DNA of 64,000 bases, taken from Pseudomonadota bacterium (GTDB taxonomy: Bacteria > Pseudomonadota > Alphaproteobacteria > Rhizobiales > Rhizobiaceae). How positions within the stretch are numbered: position 1 is the stretch's first letter; each line of letters starts with the position of its first letter. The notes under the pieces are model-generated. The model saw only the letters and a program-made list of their open reading frames with translations. It did no database searches and had not been told where the DNA came from. The stretch is from NCBI GenBank assembly GCA_023404095.1, contig JAEYDD010000071.1:1-64000 (forward strand), given 5' to 3'. Position numbers and translations under genes: made by a program. Below are positions 40,839 to 49,001 of the stretch, one piece after another.

Positions 40839-42254
40839 ATGCATATCATCGATCGCATTTATATTGACGGCGCGTTTGTCGAACCCCATGGCGACCAATG
40901 GGCGCCGCTCTTCAATCCGGCCACCGAGGAACGGATCGGAACCGTGCGTCTCGCCGATGCGCACGATGCAGACCGCGCGGTCGCTGCCGCCAAACGCGCC
41001 TTCCCGGCCTTTTCCAGCACCCCCAAGGAAGAACGAATCGATATGCTGCACCGGTTGCATGCCGCCGTGGCCGCCAGTGGAAACGATCTCATCGACGCCA
41101 TGCGCGAGGAATATGGCGCACCGTCGAACTTCATCGATTTTTCAGCGCCGCGAGCGGGCAACGTCTTCCTGGACATGGCCAAGACGCTTGAAAGCTATGA
41201 TTTCAGACGCCGTATCGGGACTGCCGAGGTCGAGATGCGCCCCTCCGGTGTCGCCGTGGCAATCACCCCCTGGAACAGCAACTACGGCTTCATCTGCGGA
41301 AAACTGTCCGCCGCCATCGCCGCCGGCGCCACCATGGTGATCAAGCCTTCGGAGATGAGCGCCATCCAGACCCGGGTGATCACCGGATGCCTGCACGCCG
41401 CTGGCCTGCCCGAGGGCGACTTCAACATCGTCACCGGCGACGGAGCCGTCGTCGGCTCCGCCCTGACTGCCCACCGCGATGTGTCGAAGATCACCTTCAC
41501 CGGATCCACGGTCACAGGCCGGACGATTGTTCGCACGGCCGCGGAAACCATGAAGCGCGTGACGATGGAACTTGGCGGCAAGAGCCCCAGCATCATTCTT
41601 GACGATGCCGATCTCGACGTCGCAGTCCCCCAAGTGTTGGCAGCCGGCTTCCTCAACAGCGGGCAGGCCTGCATAGCCGGAACCCGCATTCTTGCGCCCG
41701 AGAGCAGGTTCAAGGAAATCGAAGCCCGCCTCAGAGAGGCAGTCAAGGATTTCAAGGTCGGCGATCCCAAAGACAAAGGCGTCCGCATCGGACCTATGGT
41801 CAGCCAGAAGCAATGGGACCGCGTGCAGTCCTATATCAGGCTGGGCCAGGAAGAAGGTGCCAGCCTGCTCGCCGGTGGCGAGGGCCGGCCGGAAGGGCTG
41901 TCGCGCGGCTGGTTCGTGCGTCCCACCATCTTCACCGGTGTGAACAACGACATGCGCATCGCCCGCGAAGAGATCTTCGGTCCGGTCCTCTCCCTCATTC
42001 CGTACCGCGATGAGGAAGAGGCCATCAGGATCGCAAACGACACCGATTACGGCCTGCAGGCCCAGGTCTTCTCATCCGACATCACCCGGGCAAGACATGT
42101 GGCCGACCGGGTCGAGGCCGGCCGCGTCATCCTCAACGCCGCCCCGCATGAACCGCTGGCACCGTTCGGCGGCTTCAAGCAATCTGGTTTCGGACGGGAA
42201 TTCGGCGTCTTCGGTTTAGAGGCCTTTCTTGAACCTCGTTCAGTCCTTGGCTGA
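40839..42254 (+). CDS. NAD(P)-dependent aldehyde dehydrogenase
   Basis: 471 residues. ALDH hallmarks: ITPWNSNYG (cofactor/oxyanion Asn), KPSEMS, FTGSTVTGRTI, the general-base Glu in MELGGKSPS and the nucleophile Cys in NSGQACIAGTR, with EEIFGPVLS later. The fold is complete and AGGAG precedes the ATG. Substrate unknown. The SDR gene starts 11 bases after its stop, so they form an operon, although that SDR has lost its active site. Confidence 0.9.
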   Translation: MHIIDRIYIDGAFVEPHGDQWAPLFNPATEERIGTVRLADAHDADRAVAAAKRAFPAFSSTPKEERIDMLHRLHAAVAASGNDLIDAMREEYGAPSNFIDFSAPRAGNVFLDMAKTLESYDFRRRIGTAEVEMRPSGVAVAITPWNSNYGFICGKLSAAIAAGATMVIKPSEMSAIQTRVITGCLHAAGLPEGDFNIVTGDGAVVGSALTAHRDVSKITFTGSTVTGRTIVRTAAETMKRVTMELGGKSPSIILDDADLDVAVPQVLAAGFLNSGQACIAGTRILAPESRFKEIEARLREAVKDFKVGDPKDKGVRIGPMVSQKQWDRVQSYIRLGQEEGASLLAGGEGRPEGLSRGWFVRPTIFTGVNNDMRIAREEIFGPVLSLIPYRDEEEAIRIANDTDYGLQAQVFSSDITRARHVADRVEAGRVILNAAPHEPLAPFGGFKQSGFGREFGVFGLEAFLEPRSVLG

Positions 42255-42265
42255 GGAGTGAACCC

Positions 42266-43003
42266 ATGACGAAGAAGCCTATTGCGCTGATTACCGGCGC
42301 CAACAAGGGACTTGGTAAAGAGGTTGCCCGCCAGCTCGGCGGGCTCGGAATGCGGGTCTATCTTGGCAGCCGGGATGGCGAGCGTGGACAGGCCGCAGCG
42401 GACGACCTGGCGAAGGAAGGAGCGGATGTGATGGCGATCGCGCTCGACGTCACCAAGGCGGCGAGCGTTACGGCGGCAGCACGGCAAATCGAAGACCGGG
42501 AAGGATTGCTCGACATTCTCGTCAACAATGCAGGCGTGCTGCATCGTGTGCCGGCGTTGGAGACGGACGCAGCGAACATGCTTGCAACCTACGAAGTCAA
42601 CGTCTTTGGCACTGTGCGCACCATCCGCGCATTCCTGTCGCTATTGCAAAGATCGCCACATCCGAGGATCGTCAATATCACCAGCACCAGCGCCTCCATG
42701 ACGCTCACGAGCGATCCGGCGACACCCCTTCGGCCAGTCCGACACCATCCTTGCCTACGCCTCGTCCAAGCCGCCGTGACGATGGTAAGCCTGCAATATG
42801 CCAATGCCTTCCGGCGTCACCCCTTGCAAGCCCATATCAAGATCAATGCAGCGACGCCGGGCCATATTGCAACCGATCTCAACGGCCATGCCGGCACGCG
42901 CACGGTGGAACAGGGGGCGAAAATCGTCGTGGACCTGGCGACACTTCCCGACAGCGGCCCCAGCGGGGGCTATTTCAACGAGAACGGTTCATTGCCTTGG
43001 TGA
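42266..43003 (+). CDS. SDR-family protein whose active site is destroyed by two compensating frameshifts
   Basis: 245 codons remain open. The N-terminal half is normal (ITGANKGLGKEVA, NNAGVLHR, VNITSTSAS). At about 42725 there is one extra C, and at about 42771 one G is missing. Between them the reading frame gives LRPVRHHPCLRLVQ instead of FGQSDTILAYASSK, which is found intact in the +1 frame. The catalytic YxxxK is therefore absent from the product, while downstream sequence (VTMVSLQYANAF to SGGYFNENGSLPW) is back in frame. Functionally this is probably a pseudogene, unless the indels are sequencing errors. Confidence 0.8.
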   Translation: MTKKPIALITGANKGLGKEVARQLGGLGMRVYLGSRDGERGQAAADDLAKEGADVMAIALDVTKAASVTAAARQIEDREGLLDILVNNAGVLHRVPALETDAANMLATYEVNVFGTVRTIRAFLSLLQRSPHPRIVNITSTSASMTLTSDPATPLRPVRHHPCLRLVQAAVTMVSLQYANAFRRHPLQAHIKINAATPGHIATDLNGHAGTRTVEQGAKIVVDLATLPDSGPSGGYFNENGSLPW

Positions 43004-43011
43004 GAATTATT

Positions 43012-43032
43012 CTTGACTGCTCGGTCCAGAAT
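43012..43032 (+). promoter_or_regulatory. 21-bp motif overlapping the tetR promoter
   Basis: CTTGACTGCTCGGTCCAGAAT; the inverted counterpart at 43635-43655 is identical at 18 of 21 positions. The TTGACT also serves as a good -35, with CTATCT as a possible -10 16 bases on, before the tetR ATG. Likely TetR binding site. Confidence 0.55.
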
Positions 43033-43048
43033 CGCTATCTCAATCTCC

Positions 43049-43621
43049 ATGGCAAGGATCAAGGAATTCGACAGGGACAAGGCGCTGGATCTTGCGATGG
43101 GCGTATTCCGCGAGCATGGCTTCGACGGCACGTCGACGGATATGCTGATTAAGGCCATGAAGATCGGCCGGCAGAGCCTTTACGATACGTTCGGCGACAA
43201 GTGGGCCCTCTATCGCCTTGCGGTGGAACGCTATGCAACCGCGGAAACCGAAGCGCACATTCGCAAACTGCGCGGCAGTGAGCGCGCCATTGAGGGCATT
43301 TCCGCAATGATGGATCGGGTCGTGGCGGAAGCGGATCGGGCATGCTTGGGCGTCAACTCGATCTGCGAATTCGGCCAGAGTCGCCCGGACCTGACAGAGG
43401 TGCATCTTGCGGCCGATCATCGGTTGAGACACGCAGCAAGGGTGTCCATCAGGCAGGCTCAGGACGCCGGGGATCTGGACAGATCGGCATCGCCAGATTC
43501 GGTGATTGATTTTCTTATCGCCAGTATCGCCGGCATCCGGATTGCTGCGCGCGGGGGCGCCGGACAAGAGGTGCTGCAGTCCCTCGCGCAGTTGGCGCTT
43601 CGCGCACTCATGCCACGGTAA
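43049..43621 (+). CDS. TetR-family regulator
   Basis: 190 residues from ATG 43049 (MARIKEFDRDKALDLAMGVFREHGFDGTSTDMLIKAMKIGRQSLYDTFGDKWAL, a full TetR HTH). The C-terminal domain is all-helical with a Cys (ACLGVNSICEFG), which could be a redox or electrophile sensor, as in related regulators of quinone reductases; that is inference. Downstream lies a quinone oxidoreductase gene with a matching upstream motif. Confidence 0.87.
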   Translation: MARIKEFDRDKALDLAMGVFREHGFDGTSTDMLIKAMKIGRQSLYDTFGDKWALYRLAVERYATAETEAHIRKLRGSERAIEGISAMMDRVVAEADRACLGVNSICEFGQSRPDLTEVHLAADHRLRHAARVSIRQAQDAGDLDRSASPDSVIDFLIASIAGIRIAARGGAGQEVLQSLAQLALRALMPR

Positions 43622-43634
43622 AAAAATTTCCTTA

Positions 43635-43655
43635 ATTCTGGAACAAACAGTCAAG
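43635..43655 (-). promoter_or_regulatory. Second copy of the 21-bp TetR motif, upstream of the quinone oxidoreductase gene
   Basis: On the minus strand this reads CTTGACTGTTTGTTCCAGAAT, matching the motif at 43012 at 18 of 21 positions, and it ends 11 bases before the oxidoreductase ATG. The shared site suggests that the TetR controls itself and this operon. Confidence 0.55.
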
Positions 43656-43666
43656 AAAGGACTGGA

Positions 43667-44635
43667 ATGAAAGCAGTCGTCATGAACGGCATCGGTGACA
43701 CCGATGTCATGCAAGTTGTCGAACATCCGGATCCCTTGGCGACACCGGGACATGTTCTCGTCGAGATTGCCGCGGCCGGCGTGAATTTCATGGATATTGG
43801 CGTCCGGCAAGGCATGGCCTGGACCGAGATCCCAAATCCCAAAACACTTGGCGTCGAAGGCGCGGGGCGCGTTCTCGCCGTCGGTGAAGGCGTAACGGAT
43901 TTCTCTGCGGGCGACCGCGTTGCCTGGGTCTACGCTCCGGGAAGCTACGCGCAGCGGATCTCGATACCCGTCAGTTCCCTGGTTCCGCTGCCTGATTTCA
44001 TCGATGACCAGACGGCGGCCTCGATCATGATGCAGGGATTGACGGCGAGCCACTTTGCCACCGATTTCTACCCGGTTCAGCCGGGCGACATTGCACTGGT
44101 CCATGCGGCGGCCGGAGGCGTCGGCCTACTGCTGACACAGATCATCCGGCTGCGCGGCGGCCGCGTCATCGGGCGCGTTTCTTCTCAAGACAAAGTCGCC
44201 ATCGCCAAGCAGGCAGGCGCCGAGCATGTCATTGTCGACCGCCAGGGAGACTTCGCTCAGCAGGTCATGCAGTTAACGAACGACCGGGGTGTCGACGTTG
44301 TCTATGACGGCTCTGGCCCCACGACGTTTCAGGGTTCCCTCGATAGCCTGCGCCGTTCGGGGACCTTTTGCTGGTACGGCCCCGTTCTGGGCGGGCCGGG
44401 CCTCATGGACATCGTGAGCCTGCCGAAAAGCATCAAGATCGGCTACGCGGTTTTCTCCGATCATGTTTACGCACCGGACCTGCTTCGCACCCGCAGCGCG
44501 CAGCTTTTCGACTGGGTTCGGGATGGTTCCCTGAAGATCAACATCGGAGGAAGCTATCCTCTTGAAGACGCCGCTTCGGCGCACGCTGACATGGCAAGCC
44601 GACGCACGACCGGCAAGCTGCTGCTCTTACCCTAA
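43667..44635 (+). CDS. NADPH:quinone oxidoreductase, zinc-independent MDR family
   Basis: 322 residues with AAGGACTGGA before the ATG. N-terminal GroES-like domain (ATPGHVLVEIAAAGVNFMDIGVRQG), then the nucleotide-binding domain (ALVHAAAGGVGLLLTQIIRLRGGRVIGRVSS, with AGAEHVIVDR). Zinc ligands of alcohol dehydrogenases are absent, as in quinone reductases. It is followed 7 bases later by an SDR gene in the same operon, probably for detoxifying quinones or enones. Confidence 0.88.
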   Translation: MKAVVMNGIGDTDVMQVVEHPDPLATPGHVLVEIAAAGVNFMDIGVRQGMAWTEIPNPKTLGVEGAGRVLAVGEGVTDFSAGDRVAWVYAPGSYAQRISIPVSSLVPLPDFIDDQTAASIMMQGLTASHFATDFYPVQPGDIALVHAAAGGVGLLLTQIIRLRGGRVIGRVSSQDKVAIAKQAGAEHVIVDRQGDFAQQVMQLTNDRGVDVVYDGSGPTTFQGSLDSLRRSGTFCWYGPVLGGPGLMDIVSLPKSIKIGYAVFSDHVYAPDLLRTRSAQLFDWVRDGSLKINIGGSYPLEDAASAHADMASRRTTGKLLLLP

Positions 44636-44642
44636 GGAGAAC

Positions 44643-45380
44643 ATGATGACCCCTATATCTCCCAAGAAAACAGCACTCATCTTCGGCGGATCACGCGGGA
44701 TCGGCGCTGCCATTGCCAGACAGTTGGCTCAGGACGGCTTCTGGGTCGCGATAACCTATGTCTCGCAATCGGAAAAAGCGCGGCAGGTCGTGATCGATAT
44801 TGAGGCCTCGGGCGGTCGCGCGATGGCGATCCAGGCAGATAGCGCCGTCGCTGATGCAATACGCCGCGCTGTCAGAGAAACGGTGGACCGATTTGGCAAA
44901 CTGGATGCGGCAATCGTCAATGCCGGGGTGCTGAAACTAGCCAGCATCGAGAATGTCACCCTGGACGACCTCGACGTTTCTCTTGCCATTAATGTTCGTG
45001 GCGTATTTCTCGCCATCCAGGCAGCAGCGCTGAACATGAAGGATGGCGGCCGAATCGTAACGATCGGCAGCAACACCGCGGTGCGGACAGGTTCTTCCGG
45101 CGGGAGCGTCTATGCGATGACGAAAGCTGCGGTCGCCGCGATGGTCAAGGGCGCGGCCCTGGACCTCGCGCCGCGGAGCATCACGGTGAACAACATTCAG
45201 CCCGGACCAACGGAAACGGACATGACGGCCAGCATGGTGGCTGGACTGGTAAATGTCATCCCTCTCAAGCGTGTTGGTCAGCCCGACGAAATCGCGGCTC
45301 TTGCCTCCTATTTGGTAAGCGAAAAGGCAGGGTATATGACGGGTTCGAGCCTCACGATAGATGGCGGGTTCGTACTTTAA
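44643..45380 (+). CDS. SDR-family oxidoreductase, 3-oxoacyl-ACP-reductase-like
   Basis: 245 residues from ATG 44643 with TAAGGAG upstream. GGSRGIGAAIA cofactor loop, NAGVLKLASI, Ser in TIGSNTA and catalytic YAMTK near 157-161. The C-terminus is MTGSSLTIDGGFVL. All catalytic residues are present, unlike the SDR at 42266. It is co-transcribed with the quinone oxidoreductase. Confidence 0.88.
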   Translation: MMTPISPKKTALIFGGSRGIGAAIARQLAQDGFWVAITYVSQSEKARQVVIDIEASGGRAMAIQADSAVADAIRRAVRETVDRFGKLDAAIVNAGVLKLASIENVTLDDLDVSLAINVRGVFLAIQAAALNMKDGGRIVTIGSNTAVRTGSSGGSVYAMTKAAVAAMVKGAALDLAPRSITVNNIQPGPTETDMTASMVAGLVNVIPLKRVGQPDEIAALASYLVSEKAGYMTGSSLTIDGGFVL

Positions 45381-45389
45381 ATCGATGAC

Positions 45390-47000
45390 TTATTGACAAC
45401 CCGCACCGCTGTCACAATTGCGGGCGGGTTGCTCGACATAAGTGTCGATCGCGATACTGTCGAGGAAGGCGTCATCGTGACTGACAACCAGAAGCGCGCC
45501 GTCATAGGCTCTCAGCACGGCTTCCACCGTCTCGATGGAATCGATATCGAGATGATTGGTCGGCTCATCGAGGATCAGCAGCGACGGTGGACTGGGCCCA
45601 CCGAGTACGCAGGCCAGGCCGGCGCGCAAGATCTGCCCTCCGCTTAGAGTCTCCACACGCTGGAGTGCCGCATCCGCACGAAAACGAAAACCGGCCAAAG
45701 TGGCCCGGCACGTATTTTCGGTTGTGCCGGGGTTCAGTCGCTTGAAATTGTCGAGGATACTTTTGCCGCGATCGAGAAGGCTGACACTCTGGTCCAGCAT
45801 CGAGGCAGGGACAGAAACCGTGACCTTGCCGGTGATGGGCATAATCTCTCCCGTGACCACCTTCAGCAGTGTCGTTTTGCCGGACCCATTCGGACCGGAG
45901 AGGGCTAAACGCTGCGGCCCGACGATCGAGAAGGACTGATTCCGAATAACGGGATGTTCGTGATCATAGCCCGCCGTAACATGATCAAAAGACAGAACCG
46001 CCTTGCCGGCAGGCAGGTTTGTCGCCGGAAGTTGCACGGAAAATGGCTGGAGCACCTCGATCCGAGCCTTGGCGGAAGCAAGCGTGTCCAGCGCATCGGC
46101 GCGCTGGCGCTCGGCAAGTTCCGTCACCTTGCCTCGGCTGGCCTCTGCATTGCTCTTGCGCCGACCGAGGAGAATTTTTGGCATGTCTCCCTTTGCTGCT
46201 TTGCGGGTCCCCGATGCATTCCGCCTGTCCTGTCGTTCGGCAAGGACCTGCGCCTTGCGGTCAATTTCCTCCGCCGTCTTTTCGGCATGCGCTAGACTCT
46301 GCTCGGCGCCATTCAACTCGATCACCTTCGCCGTCTGATAGGCACTCCAGTTCCCGCCGTAGCGTTTCGCTCCAAGTGTGGTCAGTTCGACGATGGCATC
46401 CATATGCTCAAGCAGTCCGCGATCATGGCTGATGACGATGGCCCCGCCTCTCCATCTGCCGATAAGGTCGATGACTGCTTGCCGTCCATCTCTGTCCAGA
46501 TTGTTGGTCGGTTCATCGAGAAGAAGAAAATCCGGCTCCTGGAAGAGGGCCGCCGCGAGCGCAGCCCGCGTACGCTGCCCACCCGATAAATGCCTGAGCA
46601 GCGTATCCGGCTCGGCAGCCAGCCCAAAGCGGCCAAGGGCTGATAGCATCCGCTCCCTGACTGTCCAATCTGCCTCCGCAAGGTCTCCCAGGCTGGCGGT
46701 TCCGCGTTCTGCCCGGGCGAGCAACTCGATAGCCTGCCTTGCACCGAAAAGATCGGCCACCGTTTCGTGGGGGGCCGCATCCAGCATCTGCCGGACGAGC
46801 ACGACCTTGCCTTCGATTGACAGTGTCCCTGCGGACGGAGGCACTATTCCGGAGATAATTTTGAGCAGGGTCGTTTTGCCCACGCCGTTTCGCCCGACCA
46901 AACCGGTCCGTTCCGGTCCGAACGACAGGTCGAGACCCTCAAATACCTGGTCACCGTCCGGTTTTGTCCAGGATAGCCCTGAAAGCACGATCGAAGACAT
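45390..47000 (-). CDS. ABC-F family ATPase (ribosome-associated or resistance type), intact copy
   Basis: 536 residues with two ABC domains and no membrane segment. Domain 1: Walker A GRNGVGKTTLL, signature LSGGQRTRAALAAAL, Walker B FLLLDEPTNNLD. A charged linker spans roughly residues 225-310. Domain 2: GPNGSGKTTLLKV, LSGGQILRAGLACVL, LLILDEPTNHLD. ABC-F proteins act on ribosomes, some protecting them from antibiotics. It diverges from tetR with a shared operator, an arrangement usual for inducible resistance. A truncated paralogue lies at 26034. Confidence 0.88.
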   Translation of the reverse strand: MSSIVLSGLSWTKPDGDQVFEGLDLSFGPERTGLVGRNGVGKTTLLKIISGIVPPSAGTLSIEGKVVLVRQMLDAAPHETVADLFGARQAIELLARAERGTASLGDLAEADWTVRERMLSALGRFGLAAEPDTLLRHLSGGQRTRAALAAALFQEPDFLLLDEPTNNLDRDGRQAVIDLIGRWRGGAIVISHDRGLLEHMDAIVELTTLGAKRYGGNWSAYQTAKVIELNGAEQSLAHAEKTAEEIDRKAQVLAERQDRRNASGTRKAAKGDMPKILLGRRKSNAEASRGKVTELAERQRADALDTLASAKARIEVLQPFSVQLPATNLPAGKAVLSFDHVTAGYDHEHPVIRNQSFSIVGPQRLALSGPNGSGKTTLLKVVTGEIMPITGKVTVSVPASMLDQSVSLLDRGKSILDNFKRLNPGTTENTCRATLAGFRFRADAALQRVETLSGGQILRAGLACVLGGPSPPSLLILDEPTNHLDIDSIETVEAVLRAYDGALLVVSHDDAFLDSIAIDTYVEQPARNCDSGAGCQ

Positions 47001-47022
47001 CTTAAACCTGTTGCATCAAGAT

Positions 47023-47046
47023 TAACGGCACGATATCGTGCTGTTA
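47023..47046. promoter_or_regulatory. TetR operator palindrome, copy 2
   Basis: TAACGGCACG, ATAT, CGTGCTGTTA: one mismatch between arms, matching the perfect palindrome at 26259-26282. It is 22 bases upstream of the ABC-F start and about 70 upstream of tetR. Confidence 0.65.
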
Positions 47047-47112
47047 TCAAACAATCGCGGAAAGAACAATGGCCGTCGCCGGGATCCTCTCCATTCAACG
47101 CTACGAGGCAGC

Positions 47113-47754
47113 ATGAAGTCGGCGCAGGCACGTGCCCGCGGACGACCGACACGCGAGGAGGCGGAAAACCTCACGAGACAGATCCTGGACGATGCCCGAG
47201 CGACCTTTGCGAATAAGGGTGTCGCAAACGCCACGATGGAGGAAATCGCAGCGCACCATGCGATCTCGAAACACACGCTGTATCGCCGATATCACAGCAA
47301 GCAGGCGCTCCTGGAGGCGGTTGTAGAGCGTGATCTCGTTCGGTTTCGCACGGCGCTTGCACTGGCCGCAATGCAGCGAAAAGAGCCTCTCCCTGCGCTA
47401 CATGCGATCGCGCTTCGCTATTTCCTGTTCGGCACTAACAGGGACTACTCGGCCTTCTACCTGTCAGTAACGGCAGAGGCCGTTGTGTCGGCGTCCCTTC
47501 GGGAAAGGCTGGCGATCTTGTCGAGGGATGCGTTGGAACCCATGGTCAAGGCGATCATCGCTGCTCAGGCTGCAGGCTCCATCGTAGCGGGCGATGCGTC
47601 TGAAATATGCGGCGTCCTGGTCGATCTGCTGGAAGGCGCCAACAATCGCATTCGCCTTGGCCTGTGCGACACGCCCGATGAAGCCGAATGCCGTCGCGTC
47701 TTCGAAAGCCGATGGACCATTTTCCGGATTGCCATGACACCGAAATCCGACTGA
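47113..47754 (+). CDS. TetR-family regulator divergent from the ABC-F gene
   Basis: 213 residues from ATG 47113 (MKSAQARARGRPTREEAE), the same length as its paralogue at 26350. HTH ATMEEIAAHHAISKHTLYRRYHSKQALLEAV. The C-terminal domain is strongly conserved between copies (YSAFYLSVTAEAV, ICGVLVDLLEGANNRIRL). Probable repressor of the ABC-F gene through the palindrome between them. Confidence 0.87.
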   Translation: MKSAQARARGRPTREEAENLTRQILDDARATFANKGVANATMEEIAAHHAISKHTLYRRYHSKQALLEAVVERDLVRFRTALALAAMQRKEPLPALHAIALRYFLFGTNRDYSAFYLSVTAEAVVSASLRERLAILSRDALEPMVKAIIAAQAAGSIVAGDASEICGVLVDLLEGANNRIRLGLCDTPDEAECRRVFESRWTIFRIAMTPKSD

Positions 47755-47837
47755 CCGGAGAGAAGAAATCGTGACGGCAATCAACAATGTCGATGTCTTT
47801 GTCCTTCTGCTGGATCCGACCATCGGGGTCGTCGTTC

Positions 47838-47995
47838 CGCAGACTGGGCCATACCCTTGTCGATCGCCCCGGCTATGCTGTCGCCAAGGTCAATCGAGAA
47901 TTCGTCGTACCAGAACCGAAGAACTCGTAGTGAACGCGGTCCGGATGTACGCCTGCCTTCAACAAGCCGGCGACCAAAGCGGCGAGGAGGGGCCT
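47838..47995 (-). pseudogene. Relic of a TIR-domain protein
   Basis: The minus strand holds LAALVAGLLKAGVH in one frame and FWYDEFSIDLGDSIAGAIDKGMAQS in another. This matches the second helix and the WYDEF...GDSLxxxIDxGLxxS box of bacterial TIR domains. The BB-loop and catalytic-Glu segments are only partly recognisable, and no start is available. The family call rests on that one box. The remaining 120 bp to the LysR stop show nothing. Confidence 0.45.
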
Positions 47996-48113
47996 CGGCC
48001 ACATAGATAGAACTCTGCCACCCATACTGGGTGTTTTTACTCAGTTGCCAAGCGCCATCAGTTCCTGTTGCAGCCATGTAGCATTTGTTCCATCAGCCCG
48101 CCGAACCTCGTGC

Positions 48114-49001
48114 CTACTTCCGACGCAAGATTTGCGCGACGAAGTCTATCAACATCTGAAGACGCAGCGGGGGCATGGTGCCGGACACATGGACGGCCCG
48201 CAGAGACACCGTCTGGAGTTTCATCGACGGGAGCAACTCGACGAGCGTCCCCTGATCAATGTCTTGCTGAACAAGACTGCGAATGAGATGCCCGGCTCCA
48301 ATGCCGCTGATTGCGGCCTCGCGGATTGCGGACGCGGAGTCCAGATCGATACGGCCTTCAGGGATCATCTCGGTGCCATCCATGAAACGGATCGAGTACG
48401 GTTCGCCGTTCATCACATATCGGGCAAACGGCAAGGCGCGAAGCCTCTCCGGTTCCTCAATGCTGCCGTATCGCTCGGCCAGGCTCGGGGATGCAACAAG
48501 AACCATGTCCAGATGCGCTATGGTGCGAGACATGAGAGTGTTCTGCTCCTCTCCACCGACGCGAAAAACGACATCGAAGTTCTCGCGTAATATGTCGACG
48601 CGCCTATCCGTCGTGCTGATCTCGAAGGAGATTGCAGGATGCTCGGACATGAAATCGTTGAGCACGGGCTTGAGGATTTGAAGTCCAAGGTCGCCTGGTA
48701 GTCCGACGCGCAGATGGCCGGATGCGAAACTCTGCGGTCGCGCGACATCCGCAGATTTTTCTACTTCGCGCAGCAAAGGCATCAACACGCCGTAGAAGGC
48801 ATCCCCTTCGTGTGTAAGGCTCAGTGTGCGCGTTGATCGGCGAAACAGTTTTGCGCCCAGCAGCAGCTCCAACCGCGAGACGCTTTTGGATGTAGCCGAG
48901 GGCGTCAATCCAAGGTTCTTGGCGGCAGCGCTGAAGGAGCCAGTCTCTACTGTCCTGACAAAGGCGACCATGCCAGCCATTTCACTGAGGATGCTTTTCA
49001 T
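48114..49001 (-). CDS. LysR-family regulator
   Basis: 295 residues from ATG 49001 (MKSILSEMAGMVAFVRTVETGSFSAAAKNLGLTPSATSKSVSRLE). This start overlaps the Rrf2 stop by four bases (ATGA); a start six codons upstream would lie inside the Rrf2 gene. Effector domain: GHLRVGLPGDLGLQILKPVLNDF, DVVFRVGGEEQNTL. It is coupled to the Rrf2-type gene upstream, an unusual regulator pair. Targets unknown. Confidence 0.85.
   Translation of the reverse strand: MKSILSEMAGMVAFVRTVETGSFSAAAKNLGLTPSATSKSVSRLELLLGAKLFRRSTRTLSLTHEGDAFYGVLMPLLREVEKSADVARPQSFASGHLRVGLPGDLGLQILKPVLNDFMSEHPAISFEISTTDRRVDILRENFDVVFRVGGEEQNTLMSRTIAHLDMVLVASPSLAERYGSIEEPERLRALPFARYVMNGEPYSIRFMDGTEMIPEGRIDLDSASAIREAAISGIGAGHLIRSLVQQDIDQGTLVELLPSMKLQTVSLRAVHVSGTMPPLRLQMLIDFVAQILRRK

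Larger units (their letters stand above)
46796..47791. repeat. Duplicated segment, copy 2 (paralogous to 26033-27027)
   Basis: Contains the 5' 200 bp of the ABC-F gene, the operator, tetR and the stretch to about 47791. This copy holds the intact ABC-F gene beyond the segment. Past 47791 the two copies are unrelated. Confidence 0.8.

Noticed and set aside
43040..44104. Minus-strand frame of 354 codons
   Set aside because: It is antisense to tetR and the quinone oxidoreductase; both sense genes have ribosome sites and family motifs.
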